From: Vibrio rhizosphaerae
GTDB lineage: Bacteria > Pseudomonadota > Gammaproteobacteria > Enterobacterales > Vibrionaceae
Direction of reading: 5' to 3'
Length of the DNA: 64,000 nt
Assembly (NCBI RefSeq): GCF_024347095.1
Contig: NZ_AP024903.1
Span: 62,001-126,000, forward strand
Notes under the pieces: model-generated
What the model saw: the letters and a program-made list of their open reading frames with translations, nothing else
Databases searched by the model: none
Told to the model about the DNA's origin: nothing
Translations under genes and position numbers: made by a program
In this document: positions 46,553 through 57,013 of the stretch, piece after piece
Layout of the letters: every line of letters starts with the position of its first letter
Numbering within the stretch: the stretch's first letter is position 1

Positions 46553-48298
46553 TTATTCGCCAATCGCAACACCTTCCCGGCGTGGATCCGCTGCTCCTTC
46601 AAGACCGTCTTTGGTCAGACGAATGGCATGAAGCCCGGAGTTCAGTGCTTGGATATTGACGTGATAGCCCATCTTTTCCAGCGCGGGTTTGAGCTGTTCT
46701 GCTCGGGTGCCTTGTTCAAGATCGATCGGTCCGAATCGATCCACAATATGAGGCATATTCAACGCTTGTTGGATATCTTGTCCCCAAGTCAGATGTGCGA
46801 TCAAAGCCTGAGCGACGTAGCCGATGATGCGGCTGCCGCCCGGAGATCCAATTGCCAGATAAGGCTGCCCATCTTTCAACACAATCGTCGGTGCCATCGA
46901 AGAGCGAGGGCGTTTGCCGGGTTCGACGCGGTTGGCGACAGGGGCATCTCCGTCATGTGATTTGAACGAAAAATCGGTCAGCTCATTGTTGAGCAAAAAT
47001 CCCCGGACCATCAGACGGGAACCAAACCCATTTTCAATCGTGGTTGTCATTGATACGACATTGCCTTCCCGGTCAACGATATTGAAATGACTGGTACAAG
47101 GCAGTTCGATGGCCTGATCGGTACCGAGTTGCATGGCATGTTGCCATGGCGGGCTTCCGGCAGAAATGTCGGTCAGTGGTTTCCCCGGCTGAATCAGTTT
47201 CGCCCGTTGAGCAAGATAGTCCTGATCAACCAATCCCTGAGTCGGCATCGGTACAAAGTCTTCATCGGCCATGAACTTCCCTCGATCAGCAAAGGCTAAC
47301 TGTGAAGCATCGGCGAGTACCTGCCATGATTTTTCACTATTGGCCCCCCATTTTTTCAGATCAAAGTGTTGTGCGATAGAGAGAATCTGTCCGACAGTGA
47401 GAGCCCCTGAACTGGGCGGCCCCATGCCGCAGATATCGTAACCCTGATAGTCGGCACACACCGGCTGACGTTCTTTGATGGTATAGTTGTCAAAGTCTGT
47501 TTGTGACAGCACACCGGGATTACCGGGGGCGTTGCGAACGGTGGCAACAATATCTTCAGCGATCTTGCCGTGATAAAAGGCATCTGCTCCATCGTTAGCG
47601 ATCAGCGTCAGTGTTTGGGCATATTGCGGATTTTTGAGCAGCGTCCCGGCGGGTTTCGGATTCCCTTGGGCGTCAAAAAAGTAGTGGCGTGTACCTGAAT
47701 AACGGCTCAGGCGTTGGGTATCATCGGCAATTTGTTTGGCGAGGCGCGGACTAATGCGAAAGCCTTGTTTCGCTTGTTCTATCGCCGGTTCAAAGAGTTT
47801 TTTCCAAGGGAGTTTGCCGTATTTCTGATGCGTTTCCCAAAGCAGTTTGACCGTGCCGGGAGTGCCGACAGAACGACCACCGACGACGGCATCGTAAAAC
47901 TTAAGTGGCTGTCCCTGCTGATCCAGAAAGAGTTCAGGGGTTGCCTGTACGGGGGCCGTTTCTCGGGCATCAAATGTGGTGAGATGCTGCTTTTTCTGAT
48001 CCCAGTACACCATGAATGCTCCCCCGCCGATGCCTGACGATTGGGGTTCGACTAAACCGAGCACCAGTTGCACAGCGACCATCGCATCAATCGCATTGCC
48101 CCCCTGTCGAAGGATATCTGCGCCGGCTTTGGCTGCGAGTGGATTTGCCGCTGTGACCATCCACTGTTTGGCATGCGTCAGTGTCTTGACATCATGGCCG
48201 GTGTTGATTTCGGGGGCGACGGAATCGGCAACTTGTGCCGCGTGAATGTTCAGGGTGGTGAACAACCCTGAGAGTATGAGTAATGTTTTTATTTTCAC
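46553..48298 (-). CDS. ggt: Gamma-glutamyltranspeptidase
   Basis: A 581-aa periplasmic Ntn-hydrolase that cleaves gamma-glutamyl bonds of glutathione and transfers or hydrolyses the glutamyl group. The signal peptide is (M)KIKTLLILSGLFTTLNIHA. The protein self-cleaves before the catalytic Thr402 in CTSHFNIVD. The small-subunit motif (GSPGGSRIIGYV) and the substrate-binding RVEPGKRPRSSMAPTIV segment are intact. The start is GTG 48298 because GGAGG lies exactly 7 nt upstream and the signal peptide starts there; an in-frame ATG at 48325 precedes this ribosome site. Length matches E. coli Ggt (580 aa). Confidence 0.95.
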   Translation of the reverse strand: MKIKTLLILSGLFTTLNIHAAQVADSVAPEINTGHDVKTLTHAKQWMVTAANPLAAKAGADILRQGGNAIDAMVAVQLVLGLVEPQSSGIGGGAFMVYWDQKKQHLTTFDARETAPVQATPELFLDQQGQPLKFYDAVVGGRSVGTPGTVKLLWETHQKYGKLPWKKLFEPAIEQAKQGFRISPRLAKQIADDTQRLSRYSGTRHYFFDAQGNPKPAGTLLKNPQYAQTLTLIANDGADAFYHGKIAEDIVATVRNAPGNPGVLSQTDFDNYTIKERQPVCADYQGYDICGMGPPSSGALTVGQILSIAQHFDLKKWGANSEKSWQVLADASQLAFADRGKFMADEDFVPMPTQGLVDQDYLAQRAKLIQPGKPLTDISAGSPPWQHAMQLGTDQAIELPCTSHFNIVDREGNVVSMTTTIENGFGSRLMVRGFLLNNELTDFSFKSHDGDAPVANRVEPGKRPRSSMAPTIVLKDGQPYLAIGSPGGSRIIGYVAQALIAHLTWGQDIQQALNMPHIVDRFGPIDLEQGTRAEQLKPALEKMGYHVNIQALNSGLHAIRLTKDGLEGAADPRREGVAIGE

Positions 48299-48423
48299 CG
48301 GTGAACCTCCATGTTGCATTAACATTTATGCAACACCAAGAATGACACCACATTTCTTATAAATCTAGCGGTTTCACGGATTTGTTGCGGGTGAATCGAA
48401 GGCGAGTCACACCGTGTTACAGA

Positions 48424-49092
48424 TCAGGCGAATAGCGTGAGGGTTGTGCAGGCATGATAACCGATTATCAGACCGAGGACGGAGAAAATGACGCCGCATA
48501 GACCATCGATAAATACGGCTGCAGACTGCAATCGATGTTGTAATCGCTGACTGGAAAGCAGCCACGCAAGAAGCGCGAACCAGAAAAAAGACAACCCCCA
48601 CAGGATCACCAAAGCGAGTAGTTTACCTGAAGCGGAAAAGTCGACCGGGATCAGACTCGACATCAGGCTGATGAAAAAGACCAGCGCTTTAGGATTGAGA
48701 AGATTGGTCAGAAAGCCTTTGGAAAAAGCCTGCTTGCGGTTGTCGAGCCACAACGATGACGATGAGGGCTGTGGCGATTGGTGGCGGTTATGTCTGCGTT
48801 GGTAAAGGCCTTTCAGGGTCGATATACCTAGCCAGCCGAGATAACTGCCTCCCGCGATCTGAATCAGTGCGAACCAGACCGGATGAGTATGGACAATCAG
48901 ACTGATACCGGTCAGGCTGAGAATCGAATGGGTCAAAATACCGAATGAGAGGCCGAGCGCAATATAAATGCCAGTGCTTCTGCCATAGCGGGTGGCATTT
49001 TGAACCACCAGTGCGAAATCCGGACCCGGACTCATTAAGGCGATCCAGTGGATACTCGCGAGCGTCAGGAGAATGTGGGATTCAGTGAGCAT
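48424..49092 (-). CDS. LysE/RhtB-family amino acid exporter
   Basis: A 222-aa inner-membrane protein with about six TM segments. The family signature near the N-terminus (WIALMSPGPDFALVVQNATRYGR) and the central GFLTNLLNPKALVFFISLM block are present. RhtB-like proteins export threonine, homoserine or related amino acids. A His/Gln/Ser-rich cytoplasmic loop (about residues 98-115) is longer than usual. Specificity cannot be told. It stands alone between ggt and rarD on the same strand. Confidence 0.9.
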   Translation of the reverse strand: MLTESHILLTLASIHWIALMSPGPDFALVVQNATRYGRSTGIYIALGLSFGILTHSILSLTGISLIVHTHPVWFALIQIAGGSYLGWLGISTLKGLYQRRHNRHQSPQPSSSSLWLDNRKQAFSKGFLTNLLNPKALVFFISLMSSLIPVDFSASGKLLALVILWGLSFFWFALLAWLLSSQRLQHRLQSAAVFIDGLCGVIFSVLGLIIGYHACTTLTLFA

Positions 49093-49137
49093 GTCTGTCG
49101 GTTTTTCTCTCGGTTATTTCGGCTTTGTATCAAATGA

Positions 49138-50049
49138 TTATTTTTCTATTACAACGACAGGGCGTTTACGATGATGCGCACGAATCCCATCATAACTAAA
49201 GAGTATCAACGCTCCCCAGATAAACAGAAAGGTTGTGGCTTTATCGGTGCTAAAGGGCTCGTCGTAAAATAAAGTCGCCAGAATAAACATCATACTTGGG
49301 CCGATATATTGAAAGAACCCCAGCGTTGAAAGCTTCATCCGGGTCGCGGCACCGGCAAAACAGAGCAGGGGCAGCGTGGTGACCACACCGGCCATCGCAA
49401 GCAGTAGATTCAAATGGAATGAATTGTTAGCCAAATTACTGGTCGTAGAGTTGGCAAAACCAAACAAATAGACCAGAGCCACAGGAACTAAAATCGCTGT
49501 TTCAATAAATAAACCATTCAAGGCACTAACCATGACTTTTTTGCGTAACAGTCCGTAAATCCCGAATGAACTGGCAAGTGCAATGGCAATCACAGGGATC
49601 GAACCAAACAGCATGAGCTGGATCACCACACCAACGGTGGCAAGTGCCACGGCAATCCATTGCAGAATTCTTAGGCGCTCGCTGAGAAACACCATCCCCA
49701 GGATCACATTGAGTAATGGATTGATGAAATAACCGAGACTGGCATCCAGCAGATGATGATTATTAATGGCCCAGATAAAAATCAACCAGTTGCTGCCAAT
49801 TAACACTGAGGTGGCGATTAAATAATAAATTTTACGCCGGTCAGACAGCAGATTACGGATCATCGGCCACTGTTTTCCGAAATACAGCAGGACGGCCAGC
49901 AGCACGAAAGACCAGAGGATTCGGTGGCAGATAATTTCGACCGGATTCATCGTGTCGAGCATTTTGAAGTAAACGGGTGCAATACCCCACATCAAATAGG
50001 CGGCAAGTGCAAAGAGCACACCCTGTCGTGCTTGCTGTTCTTCGTTCAT
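49138..50049 (-). CDS. rarD: EamA-family transporter RarD
   Basis: A 303-aa drug/metabolite transporter with ten TM segments. The opening GVLFALAAYLMWGIAPVYFKML and the following HRILWSFVLLA, NWLIFIWAINNHHLLDASLGYFINPL and FLQYIGPSMMF-type blocks are diagnostic for RarD. The substrate is not established; E. coli rarD was linked to chloramphenicol sensitivity. It is followed 45 bp later by the RhtB-type gene on the same strand. Confidence 0.92.
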   Translation of the reverse strand: MNEEQQARQGVLFALAAYLMWGIAPVYFKMLDTMNPVEIICHRILWSFVLLAVLLYFGKQWPMIRNLLSDRRKIYYLIATSVLIGSNWLIFIWAINNHHLLDASLGYFINPLLNVILGMVFLSERLRILQWIAVALATVGVVIQLMLFGSIPVIAIALASSFGIYGLLRKKVMVSALNGLFIETAILVPVALVYLFGFANSTTSNLANNSFHLNLLLAMAGVVTTLPLLCFAGAATRMKLSTLGFFQYIGPSMMFILATLFYDEPFSTDKATTFLFIWGALILFSYDGIRAHHRKRPVVVIEK

Positions 50050-50268
50050 GTTCGTTCCATTGAAGTCACATCATGCGTCATAAAACATGATGATAGAGTG
50101 ATGGGACAGTCAGTATACACCAAGCAAACGAATCTCATGTATCGATTTGTGACACGCATTGATGCGAGAAAGGTCGTATAATTTGTGGTTTTATTCCGCA
50201 TCTAACCCCACTACAATAGCCGCAGTGTATGACCATTCTCCGATTCAACCCATCATATTGAGTATTTC

Positions 50269-52107
50269 ATGACCGCTGCATTGATTGCCGAACAAGACGA
50301 CCACGCTTCAACCCGTCCAGAATCGATTCTGCAGACCGTTTTCGGTTACCAGACATTCCGACTGGGGCAAAAGGAGGTGATTGATGCGGTCATTGCCGGA
50401 CAGGATAGCTTGGTGATTATGCCCACCGGCGGCGGAAAATCGTTGTGTTATCAAATCCCGGCAATCATGTTTGAAGGGGTGACTCTGGTTATTTCTCCGT
50501 TAATCTCACTGATGAAAGATCAGGTTGATCAATTGGTTGCTAACGGGGTTGCTGCGGCTTGTATTAATTCGAGTATGAGCAAAGAGGTGCTGATCGAGAC
50601 TTATCAGCGGATGAATGCCGGCAGTTTAAAATTGGTCTATGTTTCCCCGGAACGGGTGCTGATGGCCGATTTTATAGAGCGGTTGCATCAGATGCAGATT
50701 GCGATGATTGCTGTCGATGAAGCGCACTGTATTTCCCAGTGGGGACACGATTTCCGTCCTGAATATGCGGCATTGGGACAATTAAAAAAGGCTTTTCCGC
50801 AAGTGCCGGTTATTGCTCTGACTGCCACTGCAGATGAATCTACACGACAAGATATTCAAACCCGGCTGCATTTAAATGCGCCTCATATTTATCTCGGGAG
50901 TTTTGACCGGCCGAATATTCGTTACGCCCTGTTGGAAAAACATAAACCGGTTTCTCAGGTCATTCGCTTCTTGGGGACGCAACAGGGGCAATGCGGCATT
51001 ATTTATTGTGGCAGTCGGAAAAAAGTTGAAATGCTGACTGAAAAATTGTGTCAGAACCATTTCCGGGCGGCAGGGTATCATGCCGGTATGGATGTCGACG
51101 AACGAAGTTATGTTCAGGAAGCATTTCAGCGTGATGATGTGCAGATCGTGGTTGCGACCGTTGCATTCGGCATGGGGATCAATAAGTCCAATGTCCGCTT
51201 TGTGATGCATTTTGATATCCCTCGTAATATCGAGTCTTATTATCAGGAGACTGGCCGGGCAGGCCGAGATGGCTTACCGGCAGAAGCAGTGATGCTTTAC
51301 GACCCGGCAGACATGGGCTGGCTGCGTCGTATTCTGGATGAGAAAGCCGATGGTCCACAAAAGCAGGTTGAAAGTCATAAACTCAATGCAATGAGCGCCT
51401 TTGCCGAGGCGCAAACCTGCCGGCGTCAGGTTTTGCTGAATTATTTCGGGGAATATCGTAAGCAGCCTTGTGGTAACTGTGATATTTGTCTTGACCCGCC
51501 CAAGATGTTCGATGCGACCAAAGAGGCACAGAAAGCGCTGTCTTGTGTGTATCGGGTCAATCAAAACTTCGGTATCGGCTACGTGGTGGAAGTACTGCGT
51601 GGGATGCAAAATATCCGGATCCGCGAAAATGGCCATGATCAGCTCAGTACCTACGGTATTGGCCGGGAACGCAGCCATGACTATTGGGTGAGTATCTTCC
51701 GTCAGCTCATTCATAAAGGGTTGTTACAACAAAATATTACCCGGAATTCGACATTACAGCTGACAGAGGAAGCGCGACCGCTTTTGCGGGGGGAAATTGC
51801 TCTGGAACTGGCGGTACCACGGTTGGATACCGCAGTGAAAGCATCCAAAGCCGAGAAGCTGATCAGCAAGAACTATGATCGACAGTTGTTTGCTAAGTTG
51901 CGCAAGCTGAGAAAATCGATTGCCGATGAGGAAGGCATTCCTCCTTATGTTGTATTCAGTGACGCGACGTTGATCGACATGGCCGATATTTTACCGACCT
52001 CGTATGGAGAGATGTTGGCGGTAAGTGGGGTCGGGCAACGGAAACTGGAAAAATATGCCGATCCGTTTTTGGATCTGATTCAGGAGCATTTGACCTATCA
52101 TGGCTGA
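50269..52107 (+). CDS. recQ: ATP-dependent DNA helicase RecQ
   Basis: A 612-aa SF2 3'-5' helicase that acts in RecF-pathway recombination and suppresses illegitimate exchange. Motif 0 ([14 protein letters not shown]), Walker [30 protein letters not shown], motif [12 protein letters not shown], the RQC zinc cluster ([12 protein letters not shown]...CGNCDIC) and a C-terminal HRDC domain (about 530-605) are all present. Length matches E. coli RecQ (609 aa). The next gene overlaps its end by 8 bp. Confidence 0.96.
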   Translation: MTAALIAEQDDHASTRPESILQTVFGYQTFRLGQKEVIDAVIAGQDSLVIMPTGGGKSLCYQIPAIMFEGVTLVISPLISLMKDQVDQLVANGVAAACINSSMSKEVLIETYQRMNAGSLKLVYVSPERVLMADFIERLHQMQIAMIAVDEAHCISQWGHDFRPEYAALGQLKKAFPQVPVIALTATADESTRQDIQTRLHLNAPHIYLGSFDRPNIRYALLEKHKPVSQVIRFLGTQQGQCGIIYCGSRKKVEMLTEKLCQNHFRAAGYHAGMDVDERSYVQEAFQRDDVQIVVATVAFGMGINKSNVRFVMHFDIPRNIESYYQETGRAGRDGLPAEAVMLYDPADMGWLRRILDEKADGPQKQVESHKLNAMSAFAEAQTCRRQVLLNYFGEYRKQPCGNCDICLDPPKMFDATKEAQKALSCVYRVNQNFGIGYVVEVLRGMQNIRIRENGHDQLSTYGIGRERSHDYWVSIFRQLIHKGLLQQNITRNSTLQLTEEARPLLRGEIALELAVPRLDTAVKASKAEKLISKNYDRQLFAKLRKLRKSIADEEGIPPYVVFSDATLIDMADILPTSYGEMLAVSGVGQRKLEKYADPFLDLIQEHLTYHG

Positions 52108-52402
52108 GTTTACCCTGCATGAATATTTCGCTGCATCTGGTGTGGTTGTCGTGGCAACGCAAGACTTTGATTTTGATTCATTTCCTCGTTTAGGTGGGCG
52201 CTTGATTGAATTGTTGCCCGCGTCGATTATTGAGCAGCAGTGCGATGCGGATATTCACACTTGGTTGATTGATTTTGAAGGGACACGGCTCTTTCTAAAG
52301 GCGGAACATTATGCCAGTGCCTTATGGCTTGAAGCATTGAATCCGACAGAAGATCGGGAAGTTATGGATTTTCTGGCCCATCTATTGACCCAAGGGCTAT
52401 AA
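52100..52402 (+). CDS. Small conserved protein, DUF3630-like
   Basis: A 100-aa acidic soluble protein of unknown function. It overlaps recQ by 8 bp (ATG inside the recQ 3' end), so translation is probably coupled. It is rich in aromatic residues and Leu/Ala with no signal or TM segment. The pattern [17 protein letters not shown]...[23 protein letters not shown] suggests an alpha/beta fold. I believe it is the DUF3630 family seen next to recQ in vibrios, but the domain number is from memory. A link to RecQ function is possible from position only. Confidence 0.65.
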   Translation: MAEFTLHEYFAASGVVVVATQDFDFDSFPRLGGRLIELLPASIIEQQCDADIHTWLIDFEGTRLFLKAEHYASALWLEALNPTEDREVMDFLAHLLTQGL

Positions 52403-52459
52403 GTTTCCTTCAGGCCCGATCCTCTGTCGATTCAGGCGTTATTTTGCCTCCGGTTTAAC

Positions 52460-53548
52460 TCACAGCGCTCCTTCGGTTTCGTAGATATCGTCCAGTGGAT
52501 TCTTGGTGTCGCCCCCTGCCACCTGTTTTAGGTGGTTGGTCGTTTTCATCCATGCTTTGACTTGCGCATTACTGGCCGAGGCCGATATACCGGGCATACT
52601 GCTATCGGCAACGACCGGTGTGGGATAGATGATCGACCAGAGATACAGCCAAATTGCGGCATTATGTTTTTCAGACTGCTGTGTTTGATTGAAGAATTGG
52701 GTCAGTTGCTCCACAAATGCGACAGCGTTATGTAATGCACGATTCTCATCTCCGATAAATGGTGTTGATGCGACCGCTGAAGTCCGGTAGGAGTCGATCG
52801 CGATCCCTTTGAATTTCAGGCGGCTGACTACCTCCCGGGCCGCTTCACCGACCCAGCGGCCATTCAAATAATCTTTACTGTGGTTGGAGTAGAATGCATC
52901 CAGCAGTGACACGCGTTGCGGGACGATGTTGTCGGCTATCTGTCCTCGTTCAGCCAGCGTTACCAGTTGGTCGGCAAGCCGGAGTGCAACCTGATTGCCT
53001 AAACTGTGTCCGGCAAGGCGGATATCATGACCCCGATACCCTCGCATCGCCGTGAGATATTGTTGCAGTAGTAATTCAGTGACATTTTGTGTCGGGCCGG
53101 TATGGTAGTTGCCGCGACTGTCGCGCCAGCGCATTTTTTCAGGCCCGTTGGCTGACCAGATTTTTGCTTCAGCATCTTTTAGCTCGGATTCATCCGCAAA
53201 CTGATCCCAATACAACATGGCCACATTGTAACCTTCGGCACGCCAAAGGTTAGCAAAATCAATATCAGGCGTTCCTCCGCCGTTTTCCCAGTAGACGGTC
53301 CTGTTTTGCTCGATGGTATGATTCGATTGCCAGCCGTGAATCAGAATCAGTGTTGGTTTGGATGGGTCATAATAGATGCCGCCATTCCGTGTATTTTGTC
53401 CCGCTTTCTGGTACTGGTCATTGGCGCCAAACCAGTACAACCCATAACTCAGTTGATCAAAATCCTGCCTCGGAAAGACGCCCGTTTTGGCGATCACATT
53501 GAAAGATAGACATACCGTAGCCAAGTAGATGAAGTATTTTTTAAGCAT
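52460..53548 (-). CDS. Secreted alpha/beta-hydrolase, lipase-like
   Basis: A 362-aa exported hydrolase. The signal peptide is MLKKYFIYLATVCLSFNVIA. The oxyanion HGW (71-73) follows a hydrophobic beta-strand (TLILIHGW). The nucleophile elbow is G180-H-S182-L-G, and D217 in LLDAF is a good acid candidate; the catalytic His is not clear but lies in the C-terminal third. The layout recalls eukaryote-like pancreatic/PLA1-type lipases more than typical bacterial GDSL lipases. The substrate is unknown. It converges with the recQ-DUF3630 unit, while its upstream region is shared with the PTS porin gene. Confidence 0.75.
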   Translation of the reverse strand: MLKKYFIYLATVCLSFNVIAKTGVFPRQDFDQLSYGLYWFGANDQYQKAGQNTRNGGIYYDPSKPTLILIHGWQSNHTIEQNRTVYWENGGGTPDIDFANLWRAEGYNVAMLYWDQFADESELKDAEAKIWSANGPEKMRWRDSRGNYHTGPTQNVTELLLQQYLTAMRGYRGHDIRLAGHSLGNQVALRLADQLVTLAERGQIADNIVPQRVSLLDAFYSNHSKDYLNGRWVGEAAREVVSRLKFKGIAIDSYRTSAVASTPFIGDENRALHNAVAFVEQLTQFFNQTQQSEKHNAAIWLYLWSIIYPTPVVADSSMPGISASASNAQVKAWMKTTNHLKQVAGGDTKNPLDDIYETEGAL

Positions 53549-54087
53549 AATTTATCCATAGTTTGAAATGATTGAATTGAGCCGATGCTCAAATGGATAA
53601 AAGCGTTAATTTGATTTTGATGTCTATACCGATCTATTCGATTTATATATCGAAGCACATTTATAGCCACTGTTATATATAGTTATAACGATAATCATAA
53701 AGTCTGTTTTGGGGCTCGGTTGTCTGCCTGAGGTCATCCGTCATTCTCATATACCCACGTTTTTCTCTGCAAAAAAAGTGACATTGATAACATTATTGGA
53801 AACCGGTTTCCAATATTTACCCTCAATCTGAAAAATCGTGCTGAACACCACAATCTATTGTTGTTTATGGAATTAGACTGGCTTTGAACAATAACTGAGC
53901 TCTCGAAAAGATGCTGTGATTCTTGCAATAACGTCATTGGCTATGGCTGTTTCCAGATTTTGAAACGTTGCTGAAGTGATTGATGCTGGTAAGAACAGAG
54001 GGTGATGATTCTTTGGTTTCAAGGGGACATCATTTCAATTTCGGGAGGGTGGTCTGAAACGATAGATAAAATAAAGACGAGAAAACT
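53549..54087. promoter_or_regulatory. Divergent promoter region hydrolase / PTS porin
   Basis: 539 bp with no gene. It contains one operator of the LacI-type regulator (53796-53813). The operator is 275 bp before the porin start and 248 bp before the hydrolase start, so either could be controlled. The remaining sequence shows no other box I can support. Confidence 0.4.
53796..53813. promoter_or_regulatory. LacI-type operator 1 (porin)
   Basis: The perfect 18-bp palindrome TTGGAAACCGGTTTCCAA (20 bp with flanking A/T). The central CCGG/CG core is typical of LacI-family operators. Related sites occur at 56774, 56998 and 60749. Confidence 0.75.
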
Positions 54088-55245
54088 ATGGACAGGAAAA
54101 CACAGATGGGATTGAAGGTACTCCCAGTGATGCTGGCTGCCTGCTGGTCAGCTAGTTCAGTTGCTGCCGCAGTGGATAAAGCAGCGCTGGACACTCAAAT
54201 CCAACAACTCGAACAATTGCATCAGCAATATCAGAGTGAGTTAGAAAAGCTGAAACAAGAAAGAATGAATTATGAAGAGACGGCAGACACGGATTCAATT
54301 GCCTCTTTGAAAGCCATGATGGATCGGGTGCATATTTTTGGGTTCTTCAGAGCTAAATACGATCATGATGATCGTGAGCCAATTGGTTCCGGTGCCAATA
54401 ACAAACACTTCTATATGGATTTAGAAGGCAAGATGAAAGTCTCGGATGATTGGAATGCAAACTTCCAGATTGAGACCCGGAAAGGCTATACCGTCACGCA
54501 ATCATGGCGTAATGGGGATAACGGCAGCAGTGATCAGGACGGGACATTGCAGCGGATTTGGGTTGAAGGGCGTCCCGGCGGTGTCGGTGTCACACTAGGT
54601 ACGAAATGGTGGGGCTACGGCTTCCAGGCCGTTCCGTTTGGCCATGCGGCCGACGGGGTTCAACTGGATTATGATGTTTTACCGGGATGGAATGCGAAAG
54701 CATTTTGGTTGAGACCGAGACAGGGTGATTTGGTGACCATGCCGAATAGTTCTGATATTTCAATTGCCGGTGCCAACCTGACTGGTAGCTTGACCGATGA
54801 TTTGCAGACCAGTCTGACTTTTGCCACCAACGACAACAAAAATGATGCTCAGAAAATGGATCGCATGGGCGCATTTGAATTGCAATATCGCCTGAACGAT
54901 GACTTTTTACTCCGTGGTGCATTTGCAATGACCAATGCTGAACACCATAACACCAGCCAAGAGTATCGGATCGATTATAAAGATACTGACTTAGCACAAG
55001 TAGGATCATACGGTCTTTATTTACGTTATATCGACTTCAGAAGATATGGGGATTATTCCCATGATGATGAATGGGGTTCATTACCATCTGATGCCAAAGG
55101 TGGCATTTTTGGGGTGAAATACGTGCTATTTAAAAATGTTGTCTGGGAAACCTTCTACTCTGTTCAGGAACGGTTCCGTTCTGGCGGCACTGATGCGGGT
55201 GCCTATCGACATCTATTCCGTACTCAGATTGATTTCCACTTCTAA
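54088..55245 (+). CDS. Outer-membrane carbohydrate porin with N-terminal coiled coil
   Basis: A 385-aa outer-membrane protein. The signal peptide runs to about residue 28 (SVAAA). It is followed by a coiled coil (about 30-60; LDTQIQQLEQLHQQYQSELEKLKQE), as in ScrY/BglH-type porins, and then a beta-barrel of alternating hydrophobic strands that ends in the C-terminal Phe (QIDFHF) needed for BAM insertion. Together with the PTS genes it probably admits beta-glucosides or chito/cello-oligosaccharides. It is preceded by operator 1 and followed by a hairpin at 55353. The ribosome site (GACGAGAA) is weak. Confidence 0.8.
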   Translation: MDRKTQMGLKVLPVMLAACWSASSVAAAVDKAALDTQIQQLEQLHQQYQSELEKLKQERMNYEETADTDSIASLKAMMDRVHIFGFFRAKYDHDDREPIGSGANNKHFYMDLEGKMKVSDDWNANFQIETRKGYTVTQSWRNGDNGSSDQDGTLQRIWVEGRPGGVGVTLGTKWWGYGFQAVPFGHAADGVQLDYDVLPGWNAKAFWLRPRQGDLVTMPNSSDISIAGANLTGSLTDDLQTSLTFATNDNKNDAQKMDRMGAFELQYRLNDDFLLRGAFAMTNAEHHNTSQEYRIDYKDTDLAQVGSYGLYLRYIDFRRYGDYSHDDEWGSLPSDAKGGIFGVKYVLFKNVVWETFYSVQERFRSGGTDAGAYRHLFRTQIDFHF

Positions 55246-55352
55246 GGAGGGCTGTACAAAATCGGTTGTTTTGTTTTTGTTCAATCATAAAGCTGTTTCA
55301 CCAGAACAGCGCTATAAATAGACGTTAATAAGAAAAGCATATCATCAGAAAG

Positions 55353-55390
55353 TCGGCGGTTCAGGGGGAGAACCGTCGATCTTTCTTCTT
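55353..55390. terminator. Terminator between porin and EIIC
   Basis: TCGGCGGTTC pairs with GAACCGTCGA (with G-T pairs) around a 7-nt loop, followed by a T/C-rich tract. It lies between converging genes. Confidence 0.55.
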
Positions 55391-55429
55391 CAGATTGCTG
55401 CCAGTGACGATGACAGGATTAAGGATGAT

Positions 55430-56746
55430 CTAATGCTTTTGGGGAGCCATCTGTTCTTGTTGTGCGAGGATGATTTTTTCGTGTGCACGGAAAAAAGGCA
55501 GATATAGACAATAGGCATTAAAGATCGCAAACAGCACCATTAATACATTGACGATACTGCCATTTGCGGCCCAAGTAGCGCCGAGTGGTGCGGGAACGGT
55601 CCAGGGAAGCATCATGACGATGCGATCCATGACGCCGATTGAAGTCAGATACCAAGCGATGGTGGCATTGAAGATCGGCACAAAGATAAAGGGGAGAATA
55701 AATACCGGATTCATAATGATCGGAAAGCCAAACAAAATTGGTTCGTTAATATTAAAAATTGCAGGTAATAGCGCAACTTTTCCGACTGATTTCATGTGGT
55801 TAGAGCGGCTTTTTAACGCAAGATAGACCAGTGGCAGGGTTGAGCCCACGCCACCGATCAGGAGGAAAAAGTCCCAGAATGATGCGGTATAAATATGCGG
55901 TGGAATTTGTACACCGGTTTCGATAGCGGCTTGATTGGCGAGTAAATTGGTCATCCAGAAAGGATTCATAATACTGGTGACGATAATCGAACCGTGGATG
56001 CCGACAAACCACAGAAGCTGACAAACCAAAATTGAGATAATGACTGCAGCCAGACTATCCGAGGCGAGAATGAGTGGTTTGAACAGCGTTTCAATCAGGT
56101 GAGGGAAATGAACCCCTGCATAATGTTTTAATGTGATGTCAAACAACGATAAGGTCAGGAAGACGACGAAAATCGGAATCAGTAATTTAAACCCTTGTGC
56201 GGTAATCAGTGGCACGTCATCAGGCATGTGAATATACCAACCTTTTTTGATAAACAGGTTGATGATTTCAACGGCATAGATACCGGCAACGAGTGCCGTA
56301 AAAATGCCGCCGCCTCCCAAATAGTAGAGTTCTTGAGTACTCAGGGTTGAAAACCCGGACAACATCAGAAAAGAGAGGCAACCCGTTAATCCGGATAACC
56401 GCTCCGGAAGCCGGTACTGTTTTGCCAGACTGGCGGAGACCCCAAAAGAGACAATCATCGCAACCAGTCCGAGCGTGATCTGGTACATCGGGAGAATGAA
56501 AGGCTGTAAGCTGAGGCTGAACGATTTCCACCACAGTGCGATGGATGACGGTTCGCCCATCGACAGGGGAGCGGTGAGCGGAAAAATCAGCGGTACCAAG
56601 ATACAACCAATAAAGACAAAAGGCATTGAGATCTGAAAACCATCACGCAGTGCGATCAGGTGAGGGCTTTGGCTTAACTTTCTTGCATAGGGCGAAAAAT
56701 AATGATCAAGTGTATCCGCGAACAGTCTGGTAACGGAATGATTCAT
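55430..56746 (-). CDS. PTS lactose/cellobiose-family EIIC permease (second copy)
   Basis: A 438-aa integral membrane EIIC of the Lac/Chb family with about ten TM segments. It has the family blocks QLLWFVGIHGSIIVTSIMNPFWMTN and the substrate-site NINEPILFGFPIIMNPVF. It shares many blocks with the EIIC at 57492 (NPFWMTNL, LLIGGVGSTLPL) and is a paralogue. It is encoded divergently from the EIIB-EIIC operon and has no EIIA or EIIB of its own, so it probably uses the shared ones. Operator 2 (56774-56792) lies 28 bp upstream of its start codon. Confidence 0.9.
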   Translation of the reverse strand: MNHSVTRLFADTLDHYFSPYARKLSQSPHLIALRDGFQISMPFVFIGCILVPLIFPLTAPLSMGEPSSIALWWKSFSLSLQPFILPMYQITLGLVAMIVSFGVSASLAKQYRLPERLSGLTGCLSFLMLSGFSTLSTQELYYLGGGGIFTALVAGIYAVEIINLFIKKGWYIHMPDDVPLITAQGFKLLIPIFVVFLTLSLFDITLKHYAGVHFPHLIETLFKPLILASDSLAAVIISILVCQLLWFVGIHGSIIVTSIMNPFWMTNLLANQAAIETGVQIPPHIYTASFWDFFLLIGGVGSTLPLVYLALKSRSNHMKSVGKVALLPAIFNINEPILFGFPIIMNPVFILPFIFVPIFNATIAWYLTSIGVMDRIVMMLPWTVPAPLGATWAANGSIVNVLMVLFAIFNAYCLYLPFFRAHEKIILAQQEQMAPQKH

Positions 56747-56773
56747 GGCAATCCTTGTCCTTGATGAATGATT

Positions 56774-56792
56774 TTGGAAACCGATTTTCCAA
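56774..56792. promoter_or_regulatory. LacI-type operator 2 (EIIC, minus side)
   Basis: TTGGAAACCGATTTTCCAA: both half-sites (TTGGAAA and TTTTCCAA) match operator 1, but the centre is one base longer. It probably overlaps the leader or promoter of the minus-strand EIIC. Confidence 0.65.
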
Positions 56793-56997
56793 GCTGCTAT
56801 TCTTCCACAAACTGCTATTGATAAATAAAGATTAGATCACACCTTCATACGGCAATATCGCTTCTTATTCGGGCAAAATCAGTGCCTTTCTCTCAATCTA
56901 CATGATCTTGAATCGATGAATTTGTTTGATGGATCATAGAATCATACTCGCTTTTGACTGTTTTAATGATCCGATTCACATTCCCGCGGATTACACC

Positions 56998-57013
56998 TGG
57001 AAACCGGTTTCCA
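56998..57013. promoter_or_regulatory. LacI-type operator 3 (EIIB operon)
   Basis: TGGAAACCGGTTTCCA is perfect. The dyad extends outward through TTACAC (56991) and GTGTAA (57020) with a single mismatch pair. It lies 138 bp before the EIIB start. Confidence 0.75.
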
